From: UBA2160 sp964588665
GTDB taxonomy: Bacteria > Chloroflexota > Dehalococcoidia > Lucifugimonadales > UBA1123
Assembly: GCA_964588665.1 (NCBI GenBank)
Contig: CAZPQQ010000009.1
Location: forward strand, 1 to 64,000
Length of the DNA: 64,000 bases
Reading direction: 5' to 3'
The first letter of the stretch is position 1; the number at the start of each line of letters is the position of its first letter. Both the position numbers and the translations under genes were made by a program. Shown here one piece after another: positions 8,236 through 16,738 of this stretch. The notes under the pieces are model-generated. The model was not told the DNA's origin, ran no database searches, and worked only from the letters and a program-made list of their open reading frames with translations.

Positions 8236-9566
8236 TACACCAACCCCTGGTCACGAACCTCAGTCAGCGCCTTCTCGAAGACGTCCACGGTGAAGTCGAT
8301 GTCCTCTTCCGTGTGTGACGCCGTCAGGATAAATCGGTTCCCGGAGTGGATTCCGTGGTTGAGCAGCGCCAGGTTTAGCTGCTGATTGCGAACGGCGTTC
8401 CCCGCCTGGGCGGCCTGCTCAGGCGTCAGGATGCAGAACTCCTTGTCGCATTCGTGGTCCGCGCCCAGCCGCAGGAACATCAGCGAGCTGATCCCGGTGG
8501 CGCAACCTGGGATCTCCATTTTCGACAACAGGTCGTTCAAACCGTTCTTCAACTGCAACGCTCTGGCGTCGGCGGTGTCGTTGACAGGAGTGTTGGCTAC
8601 CAGTTCGAGGCATTTGATGCCCGCGGCCGCGCTGAGCGGATTGGCGTTGAATGTGCCGTTGTGGGCGATGCGCCTGTACCGGTTGTACTCGGCGTCGCCG
8701 GGATGGTCCTCGATCATGTCGATGATGTCGGCTTTGCCGGTCACGGCGCCGCCGGGAAGTCCGCCGCCGAGAATCTTCGCGAGCGTCGTCATGTCGGGCG
8801 TGATGCCGAAGTAGGACTGCGCGCCGCCCTTGGAGACGCGGAAGCCGGTCACCACCTCGTCGAAGATGAGCACCACGCCGTGGCGCTCTGTCACTTCGCG
8901 GAGCTGCTCCAGGAACGTGGGCAGGATCGGGATGGCGCCCATGTGAGCGCCGGTGGGCTCAAGGATGACCGCCGCGATGTCGTCATCTTCCTTCAGCTTC
9001 TGCTCGAACGTCTCAATGTCGTTGGGAGGAAGGACGATCATCGTGCTGAGAGTCTCGGCTGGAATGCCGCCGATGCCCTCGCCTCCCGCGGACAGGTAGT
9101 CGCTCCAGCCGTGGAAGTGGTCGTCGAACTTGATCACCTTCGTCTTGCCGGTGTAGGCGCGGGCCATCCTGATGGCCATCATGTCGGCCTCGGTGCCGGA
9201 GCTGTGGAACCGCACTTTCTCGGCGCTCGGTATCAGCTCTCGGACCAGTTCGCCCCACCGCATCTCGAGATCGGTCGACCCGCTGAAGTGGGTGCCCGCG
9301 GCCATCTGGTCCTGGACGGCTTTGACCACGTCGGGGTGCGAGTGCCCGAGGATCAGCGCGCCGTGGCCCGGAAAATAGTCCAGCAGCCGGTTCCCGTCCA
9401 CATCGTATTTGGCGGGTCCTTCGGCGCGCGTGTAGTAGAGTTGGAACGGGTTCTGCTTTCGGGCGTCGTGCGTGACGCCGTTGGGGAATAGCGATCTCGC
9501 CGTTTCGTGTCGCTGCGCTGACCCAGGGTGTTGATCCATGTATCGTTGCTCGATGGGAGTGGTCAA
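8235..9566 (-). CDS. class III aminotransferase, glutamate-1-semialdehyde aminomutase-like
   Basis: 443 residues of PLP fold type I. Visible landmarks are GHGALILGHSHP near the N-terminus, SSGTEADMMAIRMARA for the cofactor-binding region, IFDEVVTGFR with the Asp that contacts the pyridine nitrogen, and the Schiff-base Lys in TLAKILGGGLPGGA. The family includes GSA aminomutase (hemL) and related transaminases. Because no other heme genes are nearby and the N-terminus is longer than in HemL, it is more likely one of the hemL-like paralogues of unknown substrate. The gene ends inside the repeat copy at 8087-8235. Confidence 0.85.
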   Translation of the reverse strand: MTTPIEQRYMDQHPGSAQRHETARSLFPNGVTHDARKQNPFQLYYTRAEGPAKYDVDGNRLLDYFPGHGALILGHSHPDVVKAVQDQMAAGTHFSGSTDLEMRWGELVRELIPSAEKVRFHSSGTEADMMAIRMARAYTGKTKVIKFDDHFHGWSDYLSAGGEGIGGIPAETLSTMIVLPPNDIETFEQKLKEDDDIAAVILEPTGAHMGAIPILPTFLEQLREVTERHGVVLIFDEVVTGFRVSKGGAQSYFGITPDMTTLAKILGGGLPGGAVTGKADIIDMIEDHPGDAEYNRYRRIAHNGTFNANPLSAAAGIKCLELVANTPVNDTADARALQLKNGLNDLLSKMEIPGCATGISSLMFLRLGADHECDKEFCILTPEQAAQAGNAVRNQQLNLALLNHGIHSGNRFILTASHTEEDIDFTVDVFEKALTEVRDQGLV

Positions 9567-9709
9567 AGTTCATTCTCCATGGTTGGATTTGCCCCAGGCA
9601 GTGATTGTATTATATCCGCCAAGATCGAATGTGCAACGGCGAGCAGTTCATGCTGTACGGGGCCGGTCCTTGCATCGACAGACACAGATAGCAGACGGAG
9701 GACGAAACG

Positions 9710-10147
9710 ATGATTACAGACATGAACCATACTGGATTCGTGGTCAACGACCTGGAGCGGTCGGTGGCGTTCTACACCAACACGGTTGGCCTGAACCTGG
9801 TCAGACGAGCCGAGGGAGACGGCGGCGAGATCTCCCGTCTGCTGGGGTACGAAGACACCCGAATCAAAGTCGCTGTTTTGGGCATCGACGACGACGGCGG
9901 TCACGTCCTAGAACTGATCGAATACGTCAATCCCGCGAGCGCATCTAGGCCGACCAGCGAGCGCGCCGTGCTCGGGGCGTCGCACATCGCCTTCAACGTG
10001 ACGGACATGGATGCGACATTCGACCGCTTGATTGCGGCGGGCGCGATCAAGCTTGCGAGGCCGGTGGAGATGGCCCCAGGCAGAGTCGCGTGCTATCTCC
10101 AGGACCCGGACGGCAACTGGGTTGAGCTGCTTGAGATCGACGAGTAG
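9710..10147 (+). CDS. VOC (glyoxalase/bleomycin resistance fold) protein
   Basis: 145 residues made of two beta-alpha-beta-beta-beta units. The metal-ligand positions of the family are recognisable: His in MNHTGFVV, Glu in LELIEYV, His in ASHIAFNV and Glu near the end in NWVELLEID. It is therefore likely a metal-dependent lyase, isomerase or dioxygenase of the glyoxalase I/methylmalonyl-CoA epimerase superfamily; the substrate cannot be read from sequence. The ATG follows GGAGGACGAAACG. It is divergent from the aminotransferase at 8235-9566, with a 143-bp shared upstream region. Confidence 0.85.
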   Translation: MITDMNHTGFVVNDLERSVAFYTNTVGLNLVRRAEGDGGEISRLLGYEDTRIKVAVLGIDDDGGHVLELIEYVNPASASRPTSERAVLGASHIAFNVTDMDATFDRLIAAGAIKLARPVEMAPGRVACYLQDPDGNWVELLEIDE

Positions 10148-10214
10148 CCGAGAGGCGCAGCATCGCGGGACTCGCGTGACTACGGGGGTTTGGGGCACAA
10201 TCCTCGTCGTCGGG

Positions 10215-10398
10215 GTGGTTCGACGGGCTCACCACGAACGGACAAAGCTGTTGGTGACACGAACGGAAGGGCCTAGTTTACGTTCGTCCCGTTGCTCACC
10301 AATAACTGAGGAATTTCCGACGATATGGGAACGGACGCCTCACAACACCGTTCGCCCCTTCGGTAAACTCAGGGCGGGCTCTGAGCCTGTCGAAGGGC
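10215..10398. repeat. dispersed repeat family A, copy 2 (inverted)
   Basis: Both arms of family A in the orientation opposite to copy 1: GTGGTTCGACGGGCTCACC at 10215-10240, and at 10349-10398 a 50-bp arm that is the reverse complement of 8087-8136 (starts CCGTTCGCCCCTTCGG). It fills the gap between the VOC gene and the convergent gene at 10436. Nothing else is recognised between 10148 and 10435. Confidence 0.85.
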
Positions 10399-10435
10399 CG
10401 CCCACGAACGCCATCGGTCCTCGGCGAACGGCACA

Positions 10436-11263
10436 TTACTCGATGAGCTGTCGGGGATTGTCCTTGACGACCGCGGAGACCTGCTCGGACGCCATGCCCG
10501 CTCCCAACAGCGCGGCGATCGCCATTCGCATCCCCTCGGCGGCGGGCGGGTTCATCCACTGCCCGAAGTCGGTCGTTACCACGCAGCGATCGACGCCCAG
10601 GGTGTTGAGGGACTCGACTAGCTCGTCGACCGACATCGTGTTGCGGGCTGGCATGCAGGCCAGGAACGTGTGCTCCAGGTAGGCGCCCAGCGACGCCATT
10701 TCATGTTGCTGATCGACTGTCGACACGGCGCTCGGATGCGTCGCGATCATGCGCGTTATGCCGGCGTCCTTGGCGGCTCGAAACAGCGCTATCGCCTCGA
10801 CGGGCGACACGTGGCCCGACGCCAGGACCATGTCGTGGCGCAGAATCAGGTCGAGGACGTCGCGGACCGCCGGCGCCAGACGGCCGTCCTCGTCGACGAT
10901 CGTTATGCCGGGGCCATTGCCCGCGCGATTCGACCATGCGTCGGCGTCGAACGTCGGCATCCAGACGACCCGAGCGCCCAGCTTGGCGGACACTTCTACC
11001 GCGTCGGGATTGACCCCGCCGACGGACTTGTTCAACGCGATGGCGCCTGCGACGTTGAGTCCGGGATACATGCGCCCCAACGCGTACGCGAGAGGCATCG
11101 TCGGGTATTCGTGGGACTTCAGCACGAAGCCAGCCATCTCGGCTTCGTACGCCTGTCGCGCGGTCTCGAGCGCATCGAGTCGCCGATCCTGCGACGCGTC
11201 CGGACTGGCGTGCACGTGCAGGTCGAAAGACCCCTTGAGTATCTCGGAAATCCGGTCGTTCAT
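10436..11263 (-). CDS. DUF6282-type amidohydrolase-like protein
   Basis: 275 residues from the ATG at 11263. The N-terminal FDLHVHASPD gives the HxH metal motif of the amidohydrolase superfamily. MVLASGHVSP and RMIATHPSA supply two more His ligands and CVVTTDFGQ the late Asp, so a complete metal site is plausible. Proteins of this shape are annotated as DUF6282 or PHP/amidohydrolase-like; the substrate is unknown. An open frame extends upstream to 11797, but it only reads through the opposite gene. It is divergent from the sulfite-oxidase-fold gene at 11456. Confidence 0.75.
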   Translation of the reverse strand: MNDRISEILKGSFDLHVHASPDASQDRRLDALETARQAYEAEMAGFVLKSHEYPTMPLAYALGRMYPGLNVAGAIALNKSVGGVNPDAVEVSAKLGARVVWMPTFDADAWSNRAGNGPGITIVDEDGRLAPAVRDVLDLILRHDMVLASGHVSPVEAIALFRAAKDAGITRMIATHPSAVSTVDQQHEMASLGAYLEHTFLACMPARNTMSVDELVESLNTLGVDRCVVTTDFGQWMNPPAAEGMRMAIAALLGAGMASEQVSAVVKDNPRQLIE

Positions 11264-11455
11264 GGCAGACACCCCGTCGCTGCTTTTTCTTGGTTGCCAG
11301 AGGCTAGCACAAGCGCCAACCGGCGACAACGTCAGAGCGATGCACGAACCGGCAATCGGCCTGCCGGCAATTCGAAGCGATTTGTTCGCGACCCGCATCG
11401 ACAGGTGTGTAAAATAACCTGAGGACATCTGCGGAGTGAGCGCAAGGGAGGCACG

Positions 11456-12070
11456 ATGCTGCGGAAGATCGGGCGGCTGACTAACATCAAGCAAGACCAG
11501 GCCGGACTGGAGGTCCCGCCCGGCCAGTTCGTGACGGAGGGGTTTCCGGTGCTCTCCGCCGGGCCAACACCGAGAATCGATCTGGCTGACTGGCGATTCA
11601 AGGTGTTCGGGCTGGTCAGAGACGAGATCGAGTTCGATTGGGAGCAGTTCAAGGCGCTCCCGTCGGTCACGATCGACGCCGAGTTCCACTGCGTCACGCA
11701 GTGGAGCAATCTCGCAAACACCTGGGAAGGCGTGCTCTTCACCGAGATGATGAAGCTGATCGCGCCGGCGTCCGAGGCCAGATACGTCATGGCACATAGC
11801 TACGGCGGGTACACGACCAACATCTCACTGGACGTGCTGAACGACGTCGACGTGCTGCTGGCGTACAAACACGACGGGCAGGATCTCGCCCCGGAACATG
11901 GCGCGCCTTTGCGTCTGGTCGTGCCAAAACGATACGCGTGGAAGAGCGCCAAGTGGATCAACGGGTTCGAGTTCATGGCCGAAGACCGTCCGGGATTCTG
12001 GGAGGTCAGAGGCTACCACATGGAAGGCGACCCGTGGAAAGAGGAGCGGTGGGGATTCGGCCTGGGGTGA
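11456..12070 (+). CDS. molybdopterin-dependent oxidoreductase, sulfite oxidase fold
   Basis: 204 residues matching the oxidoreductase molybdopterin-binding domain. The Mo-ligating Cys lies in EFHCVTQWSN (about residue 80), followed by the TWEGVLF and GGYTTNI segments of the fold. It ends after GYHMEGDPWKEERWG, so it lacks the C-terminal dimerisation domain of true sulfite oxidases and is closest to short YedY/YuiH-like proteins. No Tat signal is seen, so it probably acts in the cytoplasm. The start follows GGGAGG. It would be a client of the MoeA proteins at 42025 and 44118 if it uses Mo-molybdopterin. Confidence 0.85.
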   Translation: MLRKIGRLTNIKQDQAGLEVPPGQFVTEGFPVLSAGPTPRIDLADWRFKVFGLVRDEIEFDWEQFKALPSVTIDAEFHCVTQWSNLANTWEGVLFTEMMKLIAPASEARYVMAHSYGGYTTNISLDVLNDVDVLLAYKHDGQDLAPEHGAPLRLVVPKRYAWKSAKWINGFEFMAEDRPGFWEVRGYHMEGDPWKEERWGFGLG

Positions 12071-12111
12071 AATTCCCGCCAGCGGACGACCCCGCAGGCC
12101 GGTAAAATAGC

Positions 12112-12139
12112 AGCGGCCCCCTCGACTGAGGGAGCCGCT
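12112..12139. terminator. bidirectional hairpin terminator
   Basis: AGCGGC/GCCGCT and CCCTC/GAGGG pair around GACT, with one mismatch. It lies between two convergent genes. On the minus strand it is followed by TATTTT; on the plus strand by a short GTTT. Confidence 0.55.
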
Positions 12140-12192
12140 ACGTGTTTCGAACAGAGATTTGATGCGCACGGCGCGCGTCGAGCAACGTGTTG

Positions 12193-12363
12193 TTACGCGA
12201 CTTTCTTCTTTTCGGCTGTCAGGTTCAGCGATTCAAGCAGCTTGTTCGGCTCCTCGATGTCGACCATGTACCCGCACTGCAAACATTCTCTGTAGCTGCC
12301 GTACATGTCCCGATTAATGTGCATGTCGCCTTTGCAGCGTGCGCAACCCTTCAAGTACAACAT
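12193..12363 (-). CDS. 56-residue zinc-ribbon protein
   Basis: A small gene not usually called. It encodes MLYLKGCARCKGDMHINRD and so on, with two CxxC pairs (CARC at residues 7-10 and CLQC at 27-30) spaced as in a rubredoxin/zinc-ribbon knuckle, then a short acidic and basic tail ending EKKKVA. GGGAGG sits 4 bp before the ATG on the minus strand, which is good evidence that it is translated. It is divergent from hspR, with the heat-shock promoter region between them. The function is unknown; small zinc ribbons of this kind often contact nucleic acids or RNA polymerase. Confidence 0.75.
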   Translation of the reverse strand: MLYLKGCARCKGDMHINRDMYGSYRECLQCGYMVDIEEPNKLLESLNLTAEKKKVA

Positions 12364-12496
12364 TCCAACCTCCCAGTTTGGCCAGCTAACCTGGCCTTGT
12401 CTTTCGCCGGTTTAGATGCAAAAGCAGCGGTCAAGATTTCGGCATATGCTTCTCTGTTTCTGATATCAGGTTCAATGCCCAAGGTGCATTATATTG

Positions 12497-12526
12497 ATTG
12501 ATATAGTTCGTATCAATGTGTATTAT
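12497..12526 (+). promoter_or_regulatory. hspR operon promoter with 7-N7-7 operator
   Basis: TTGATA (12498-12503), a 17-bp spacer and TATTAT (12521-12526) make a good sigma70 promoter. Overlapping the -35 and spacer is a perfect inverted repeat, ATTGATA (12497-12503), 7 bp, TATCAAT (12511-12517). The geometry is the same as the HAIR operator of HspR (known as CTTGAGT-N7-ACTCAAG), though the bases differ. The next gene downstream is hspR, so autoregulation is likely. The leader to the hspR ATG is about 210 nt, and nothing else was recognised in 12364-12744. Confidence 0.6.
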
Positions 12527-12744
12527 GGCTTTCGAACCGACCACATTTACAGTTATAACCCGGATCCACCAGCGTTAAACCTGAATACATGTCAGTTCTC
12601 AGCCAATCTCAGAGTGACGGATCATTCGATATAACGCGTCATGGTCTGTTAGGGTTAGCGTTGGAGAAAACACAGAATCGTGGAACGTCCGCGGCACGTG
12701 GGAGTCCCAGCGCCGCATGAGTCACGAAGGAGAGGCCATCCGAC

Positions 12745-13074
12745 ATGGAAGGCATCTACGTAATCAGCGTGGCGGCTCGAATCCTGGAAATGCACCCGCA
12801 GACGTTGCGAAAGTACGAGCGCGTCGGGTTCGTGTCACCCTCACGGACAGGCGGAAAGCTGCGGCTGTACTCGGAGCAGGACATCGTGCGGTTGCGCCTC
12901 ATCAAGCACCTGACCGGCGAGTTGGGGTTGAACATCGCCGGCGTGCAGTTGGCCTTGGCGCTGTTCAACCAGATGCTCAAAATGAAAGTTCAACTAGATC
13001 GACTTCAGGGGCCTGCCCTCAAGCGAGCCCTCAACCAGAGCCTCGACGAAATGTATGAGATGATGCAAGCCTGA
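12745..13074 (+). CDS. hspR: heat-shock repressor HspR (MerR family)
   Basis: 109 residues. The MerR-type winged helix starts at YVISVAARILEMHPQTLRKYE, with the wing at GKLRLYSEQDIVRLRLI. It is followed by a C-terminal coiled segment (NIAGVQLALALFNQM) in place of an effector domain. HspR represses dnaK operons by binding an inverted repeat, with DnaK as co-repressor. AAGGAGAGG precedes the ATG. It is the first gene of hspR-grpE-dnaK (32 bp to grpE). The order differs from the actinobacterial dnaK-grpE-dnaJ-hspR, and dnaJ is missing from this locus. Confidence 0.92.
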   Translation: MEGIYVISVAARILEMHPQTLRKYERVGFVSPSRTGGKLRLYSEQDIVRLRLIKHLTGELGLNIAGVQLALALFNQMLKMKVQLDRLQGPALKRALNQSLDEMYEMMQA

Positions 13075-13106
13075 CACGCGCCGCATCGAACGGAGGACTG
13101 ACCCAG

Positions 13107-13703
13107 ATGACCGAAGAGCAACAGCCCGACGAGCTGGACCGCCTCGAGAAACAACCCGACGAAGAGTTGGACGAGCCTGCCCGTCTGCAAGCGGAGCTCG
13201 ACGAAACTGTGCGGGAAAAAGATCAGCTCAAAGGCATGGCCCAGCGGGCGCAGGCGGACCTTGTAAACTACCGGCGTCGGGCGGCCGAAGAGATGACCGA
13301 GTCGAGGCAGAACTCGAACTCCCGGCTCCTGGTCAGGCTGCTGCTGGTCATCGACGACATGAATCGCGCATTCGACGCGATCCCCGAGGATGCCGTCGCC
13401 CCGGGTTGGCTAGACGGCCTGGAACTGGTCCGTAGAAACCTTCAAAACGTCATGGACTCCGAGGGCGTGATGAAGATCGAAACAACGGTGGGTCAACCCT
13501 TTGACGTCCACGAACACGAAGCGGTATTCTTCGAACCGAGTCCCGATCGTGAAGAGGGTTCGGTAATGAGCGTGATCAGGGACGGATACAAACTTCACGA
13601 TCGGGTTCTGCGCGCGGCGCAAGTGAGCGTATCGCAAAGAGTGGAACCCGACCCCCCAGCCACGGAAGAACGGAAAATCGACATCGATCAGGAGGCCCCT
13701 TAG
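13107..13703 (+). CDS. grpE: nucleotide exchange factor GrpE
   Basis: 198 residues. An acidic, charged N-terminus leads to a long coiled coil (about residues 25-85, including MAQRAQADLVNYRRRAAEE) and the C-terminal beta domain (GMKIE-type and QPFDVHEHEAV). GrpE speeds ADP release from DnaK and acts as a thermosensor. GGAGGACTGA precedes the ATG. Its TAG is directly followed by the dnaK ATG, indicating translational coupling. Confidence 0.95.
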   Translation: MTEEQQPDELDRLEKQPDEELDEPARLQAELDETVREKDQLKGMAQRAQADLVNYRRRAAEEMTESRQNSNSRLLVRLLLVIDDMNRAFDAIPEDAVAPGWLDGLELVRRNLQNVMDSEGVMKIETTVGQPFDVHEHEAVFFEPSPDREEGSVMSVIRDGYKLHDRVLRAAQVSVSQRVEPDPPATEERKIDIDQEAP

Positions 13704-15617
13704 ATGCCCAAGATACTCGGCATAGACCTCGGCACGACAAACTCTTGCATGGCCGTCATCGAAGCCGGTGAGCCACGCGTGGTCGAGAACGCCGACGGCG
13801 GACGAACTACGCCGTCTGTCGTCGCGGTCAACCCCCGGTCCGACGAAAGATACGTCGGGACCACGGCTAAACGCCAGGCGGTCACCAACCCCGAAAACAC
13901 CGTGTATTCGGTGAAACGGTTCATGGGCCGGCGCTTCGACGACCCGAACGTCCAGGCAGACGTGGGGCAAGTCCCTTTCAAGCTGACCAATCATTCCAAC
14001 GGAGACGCCTACGTGACCATGGGCGGCGTCGAGCATGCGCCGCCTGAGATCGCCGCAATGGTGCTCCAGAAGTTGAAGCAAGACGCCGAGGCGAAGCTGG
14101 GCGAATCGATTACGCAGGCCGTCATCACCGTGCCTGCCTACTTTAACGACAGCCAGCGAAACGCCACTAAAGACGCCGGACGAATCGCCGGTCTCGAGGT
14201 TCTGCGCATCATCAACGAGCCGACCGCGGCCTCGTTGGCGTACGGCCTCGACAAGAAGAACGAAGAGACCATCGCGATATACGATCTGGGCGGCGGCACC
14301 TTCGACATCACCGTCCTTCAGATAGGCGAAGGCGTGTTCGAGGTCAAGGCCACCAACGGCGACACACATCTCGGCGGCGACGACTTCGACCAGCAGATCA
14401 TCGAATGGATCGCCGAGGAGTTCCAAAAAGAGCAGGGCATCGACCTGCGGCAGGACCGAATGGCCCTCCAGCGTCTGCGCGAGGCGGCCGAACGAGCCAA
14501 GATCGAGCTCTCGACACTGATGCAGACCGAGATCAACCTGCCGTTCGTCACCGCCGACGCCTCCGGGCCGAAGCACCTAATCATGACGCTCACTCGGTCA
14601 ACGCTGGAGCAGTTGGTCGGCGACCTGGTACAACGCACTGTCGAGCCCTGCAGGCAGGCGATGAAAGACGCAGGCCTAACCCAAGATGGAATTGACGAAG
14701 TGATCCTGGTCGGCGGTATGACGCGAATGCCGTCGGTGCAGGAAACGGTCGTTAAACTGTTCGGCAGAGAGCCCCACCAGGGCGTCAACCCCGACGAGGT
14801 CGTCGCCGTTGGCGCAGCCATCCAGGCGGGCGTGCTACAGGGCGAGGTGCAGGACATTCTGCTCCTAGACGTTACGCCGCTCACGTTGAGCATTGAGACC
14901 CTCGGCGGCGTCGCCACGTCGCTGATCGACCGCAACACCACGATACCGACCACCAAGAGCGAAACGTTCACGACCGCCGCCGACGGCCAAACCAGCGTCG
15001 AGGTCCACGTGGTTCAGGGCGAACGCGCGATGGCCGGCGAGAACAAGTCCATCGGACGCTTCATCTTGGACGGCCTGATGCCCGCTCCCAGGGGCTTGCC
15101 CCAGATCGAGGTGTCTTTCGACATCGACGCCAACGGAATCCTGAACGTCTCCGCCAAGGACAAAGGCACCGGCAAAGAGCAGCGGATCACCATAACCGCC
15201 AGCTCCGGGCTCTCCCAAGACGAGATCGAGCAGATGGTCACCGACGCCGAACGGTTCGCGGAAGATGACACGCGCAAGCGTGATGAGATTCAAACCCGCA
15301 ACATGGCGGAGAACACCGCCTACCAGGCCGAGAAATTGCTCACCGACAACGCCGATGCCGTCGCCGAAGAGCTGAAGACAGAAGTCGAAGGCAAGGTGGC
15401 GGCCGTGCGCTCAGCGCTCGAAGACAACGACAGCGCCCGCATCGAGTCGACGCTGCAGGAGTTGCAGGAAGCGGTGCAGCGAGTAGGCACAGCCGTCTAC
15501 AGCCAGCAGGCAACCGAAGCGACGCCCGGCGACGAGCCACCCACGGGCGAGGACGTCGCCGACACTGAGGACGACGCCCCCGAGGACACGGTCGAAGGCG
15601 AGTTCCGAGAGGTGTAG
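13704..15617 (+). CDS. dnaK: molecular chaperone DnaK (Hsp70)
   Basis: 637 residues, standard length. The nucleotide-binding domain opens with ILGIDLGTTNSCMAV and contains YDLGGGTFDITVL and VILVGGMTRMP. The hydrophobic linker is near residue 390 (ILLLDVTPLTLSIET), followed by the substrate-binding beta domain and the helical lid, and an acidic tail ending EGEFREV. It folds nascent and stress-damaged proteins with GrpE and a J-protein encoded elsewhere, and likely acts with HspR as co-repressor. The ribosome-binding GGAGG lies within the end of grpE. Confidence 0.97.
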   Translation: MPKILGIDLGTTNSCMAVIEAGEPRVVENADGGRTTPSVVAVNPRSDERYVGTTAKRQAVTNPENTVYSVKRFMGRRFDDPNVQADVGQVPFKLTNHSNGDAYVTMGGVEHAPPEIAAMVLQKLKQDAEAKLGESITQAVITVPAYFNDSQRNATKDAGRIAGLEVLRIINEPTAASLAYGLDKKNEETIAIYDLGGGTFDITVLQIGEGVFEVKATNGDTHLGGDDFDQQIIEWIAEEFQKEQGIDLRQDRMALQRLREAAERAKIELSTLMQTEINLPFVTADASGPKHLIMTLTRSTLEQLVGDLVQRTVEPCRQAMKDAGLTQDGIDEVILVGGMTRMPSVQETVVKLFGREPHQGVNPDEVVAVGAAIQAGVLQGEVQDILLLDVTPLTLSIETLGGVATSLIDRNTTIPTTKSETFTTAADGQTSVEVHVVQGERAMAGENKSIGRFILDGLMPAPRGLPQIEVSFDIDANGILNVSAKDKGTGKEQRITITASSGLSQDEIEQMVTDAERFAEDDTRKRDEIQTRNMAENTAYQAEKLLTDNADAVAEELKTEVEGKVAAVRSALEDNDSARIESTLQELQEAVQRVGTAVYSQQATEATPGDEPPTGEDVADTEDDAPEDTVEGEFREV

Positions 15618-15685
15618 GCTGCGGCGGGTTACGCGGGCAGTACGGGGTCGGCGTTCAAAGCGACCGCCCGTGTCGCATTTCGTTC

Positions 15686-15716
15686 CGTAGGGGAGGGTTT
15701 GAAACCCTCCCCTACG
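15686..15716. repeat. dispersed repeat family B, copy 1 (31-bp palindrome)
   Basis: CGTAGGGGAGGG and CCCTCCCCTACG around TTTGAAA form a perfect 12-bp stem. Related copies lie at 50206-50237, 50319-50348 and 61025-61053. It sits exactly at the 5' edge of the truncated gene at 15719. Confidence 0.9.
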
Positions 15717-15718
15717 AC

Positions 15719-16417
15719 GTGTGTGCGGCCGGGTCGTATCGCATCCGCGTCGACGCGCGCCGCACCGGGTATATCGAGCAATACTACGAGGCGGAACAGT
15801 CTTGGGATGCCGCTGCCAGGTTCACCTTAGTCGGAACCGAGACCATCGAAGACATCGACTTCGAAATGGTTATCGGCGGCGCTATCGCCGGCCGCATCGT
15901 CGACGCCAAGACCGGCGTTCCCGTTGCAGACGCCTGGATCGAGGCGATCTCAATCCAAGGCTACGGTGGCGCGAATGGAAACACCGATTCCCAGGGATGG
16001 TACAAGCTGACGGGCGTTGCACCGGGCAATTACCGAGTCAAAGCGTATGCTGACGGCGCCGGTTACATCCGACAGTACTTCGGCGGCGGGCATTCGTCTG
16101 ACGGCGCTGGCCCGATCAGCGTCAACGGAACGGGGACGGTCGAAAGCGTGAACATCGCCATGACGCGAGGCGCGAGCATCTCCGGCAGAATCACCGACGC
16201 GGGTACAGGACAGCCAATTTCCGGCATGAATCTATCCGCCGGTCCCGTGGACGGCGGCCAGTTGGCCTGGGAATCGACAAACAGCGACGGTGCGTTCGCA
16301 CTTCGAGGCCTGCCTGACGGCGTCATCGAGGTGATCGCCCAAGGACAGGGATACCTCGAAGTTCGCAAGCTCGTCACCATAGTCGACGGTGAGGACGTTG
16401 CCGACTTCAACTTCTAG
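15719..16417 (+). pseudogene. 5'-truncated carboxypeptidase-regulatory-like (Ig-like) repeat protein
   Basis: Three beta-sandwich repeats of the carboxypeptidase-regulatory-like/CnaB-like type are visible. Each has a GRI-D-TG-P motif (for example GRIVDAKTGVPVADAW and GRITDAGTGQPISGM) and a G-Y-R-V closing strand (GNYRVKAYADGAGYIRQYF). The open frame begins inside a repeat (AAGSYRIRVDA), immediately after the family B palindrome, with no signal peptide and no convincing start; a GTG at 15719 has no ribosome site. The family is normally secreted or surface-anchored and begins with a signal sequence. I read this as the 3' remnant of a longer surface protein cut at the repeat. A terminator still follows at 16439. 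Confidence 0.65.
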
Positions 16418-16438
16418 CGGCACGCCAAGTCTCTGATC

Positions 16439-16467
16439 ACGCCCCGAGACCGCCAATCTCGGGGCGT
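16439..16467 (+). terminator. intrinsic terminator
   Basis: GCCCCGAGA (16441-16449) pairs with TCTCGGGGC (16457-16465), extended by two outer pairs, then GTTTCTCGTT. It lies 22 bp after the stop of the surface-protein remnant. Confidence 0.65.
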
Positions 16468-16738
16468 TTCTCGTTGCAGATTGAGGCGACGCCCTGTCGG
16501 TTGTGACTCAATCGACGATGACTTGGACGCTCCAACGCGCAGCACGGCGACGACTCCGATCTACCCAACCACGAATTGGGCGAGACCGACGGCCCGCTCC
16601 CTTCGCAGAGAGCACAGCGATGGTCAGGGCGCCCGTTGTTGTGATGGGTCCACAGTTCGAGTAGCATATCTGCCACGTATCGGCAACGCGGTACACGATT
16701 CGCAAAACGTCGAGCGGGCGACCAGCAAGGAGCAACCA

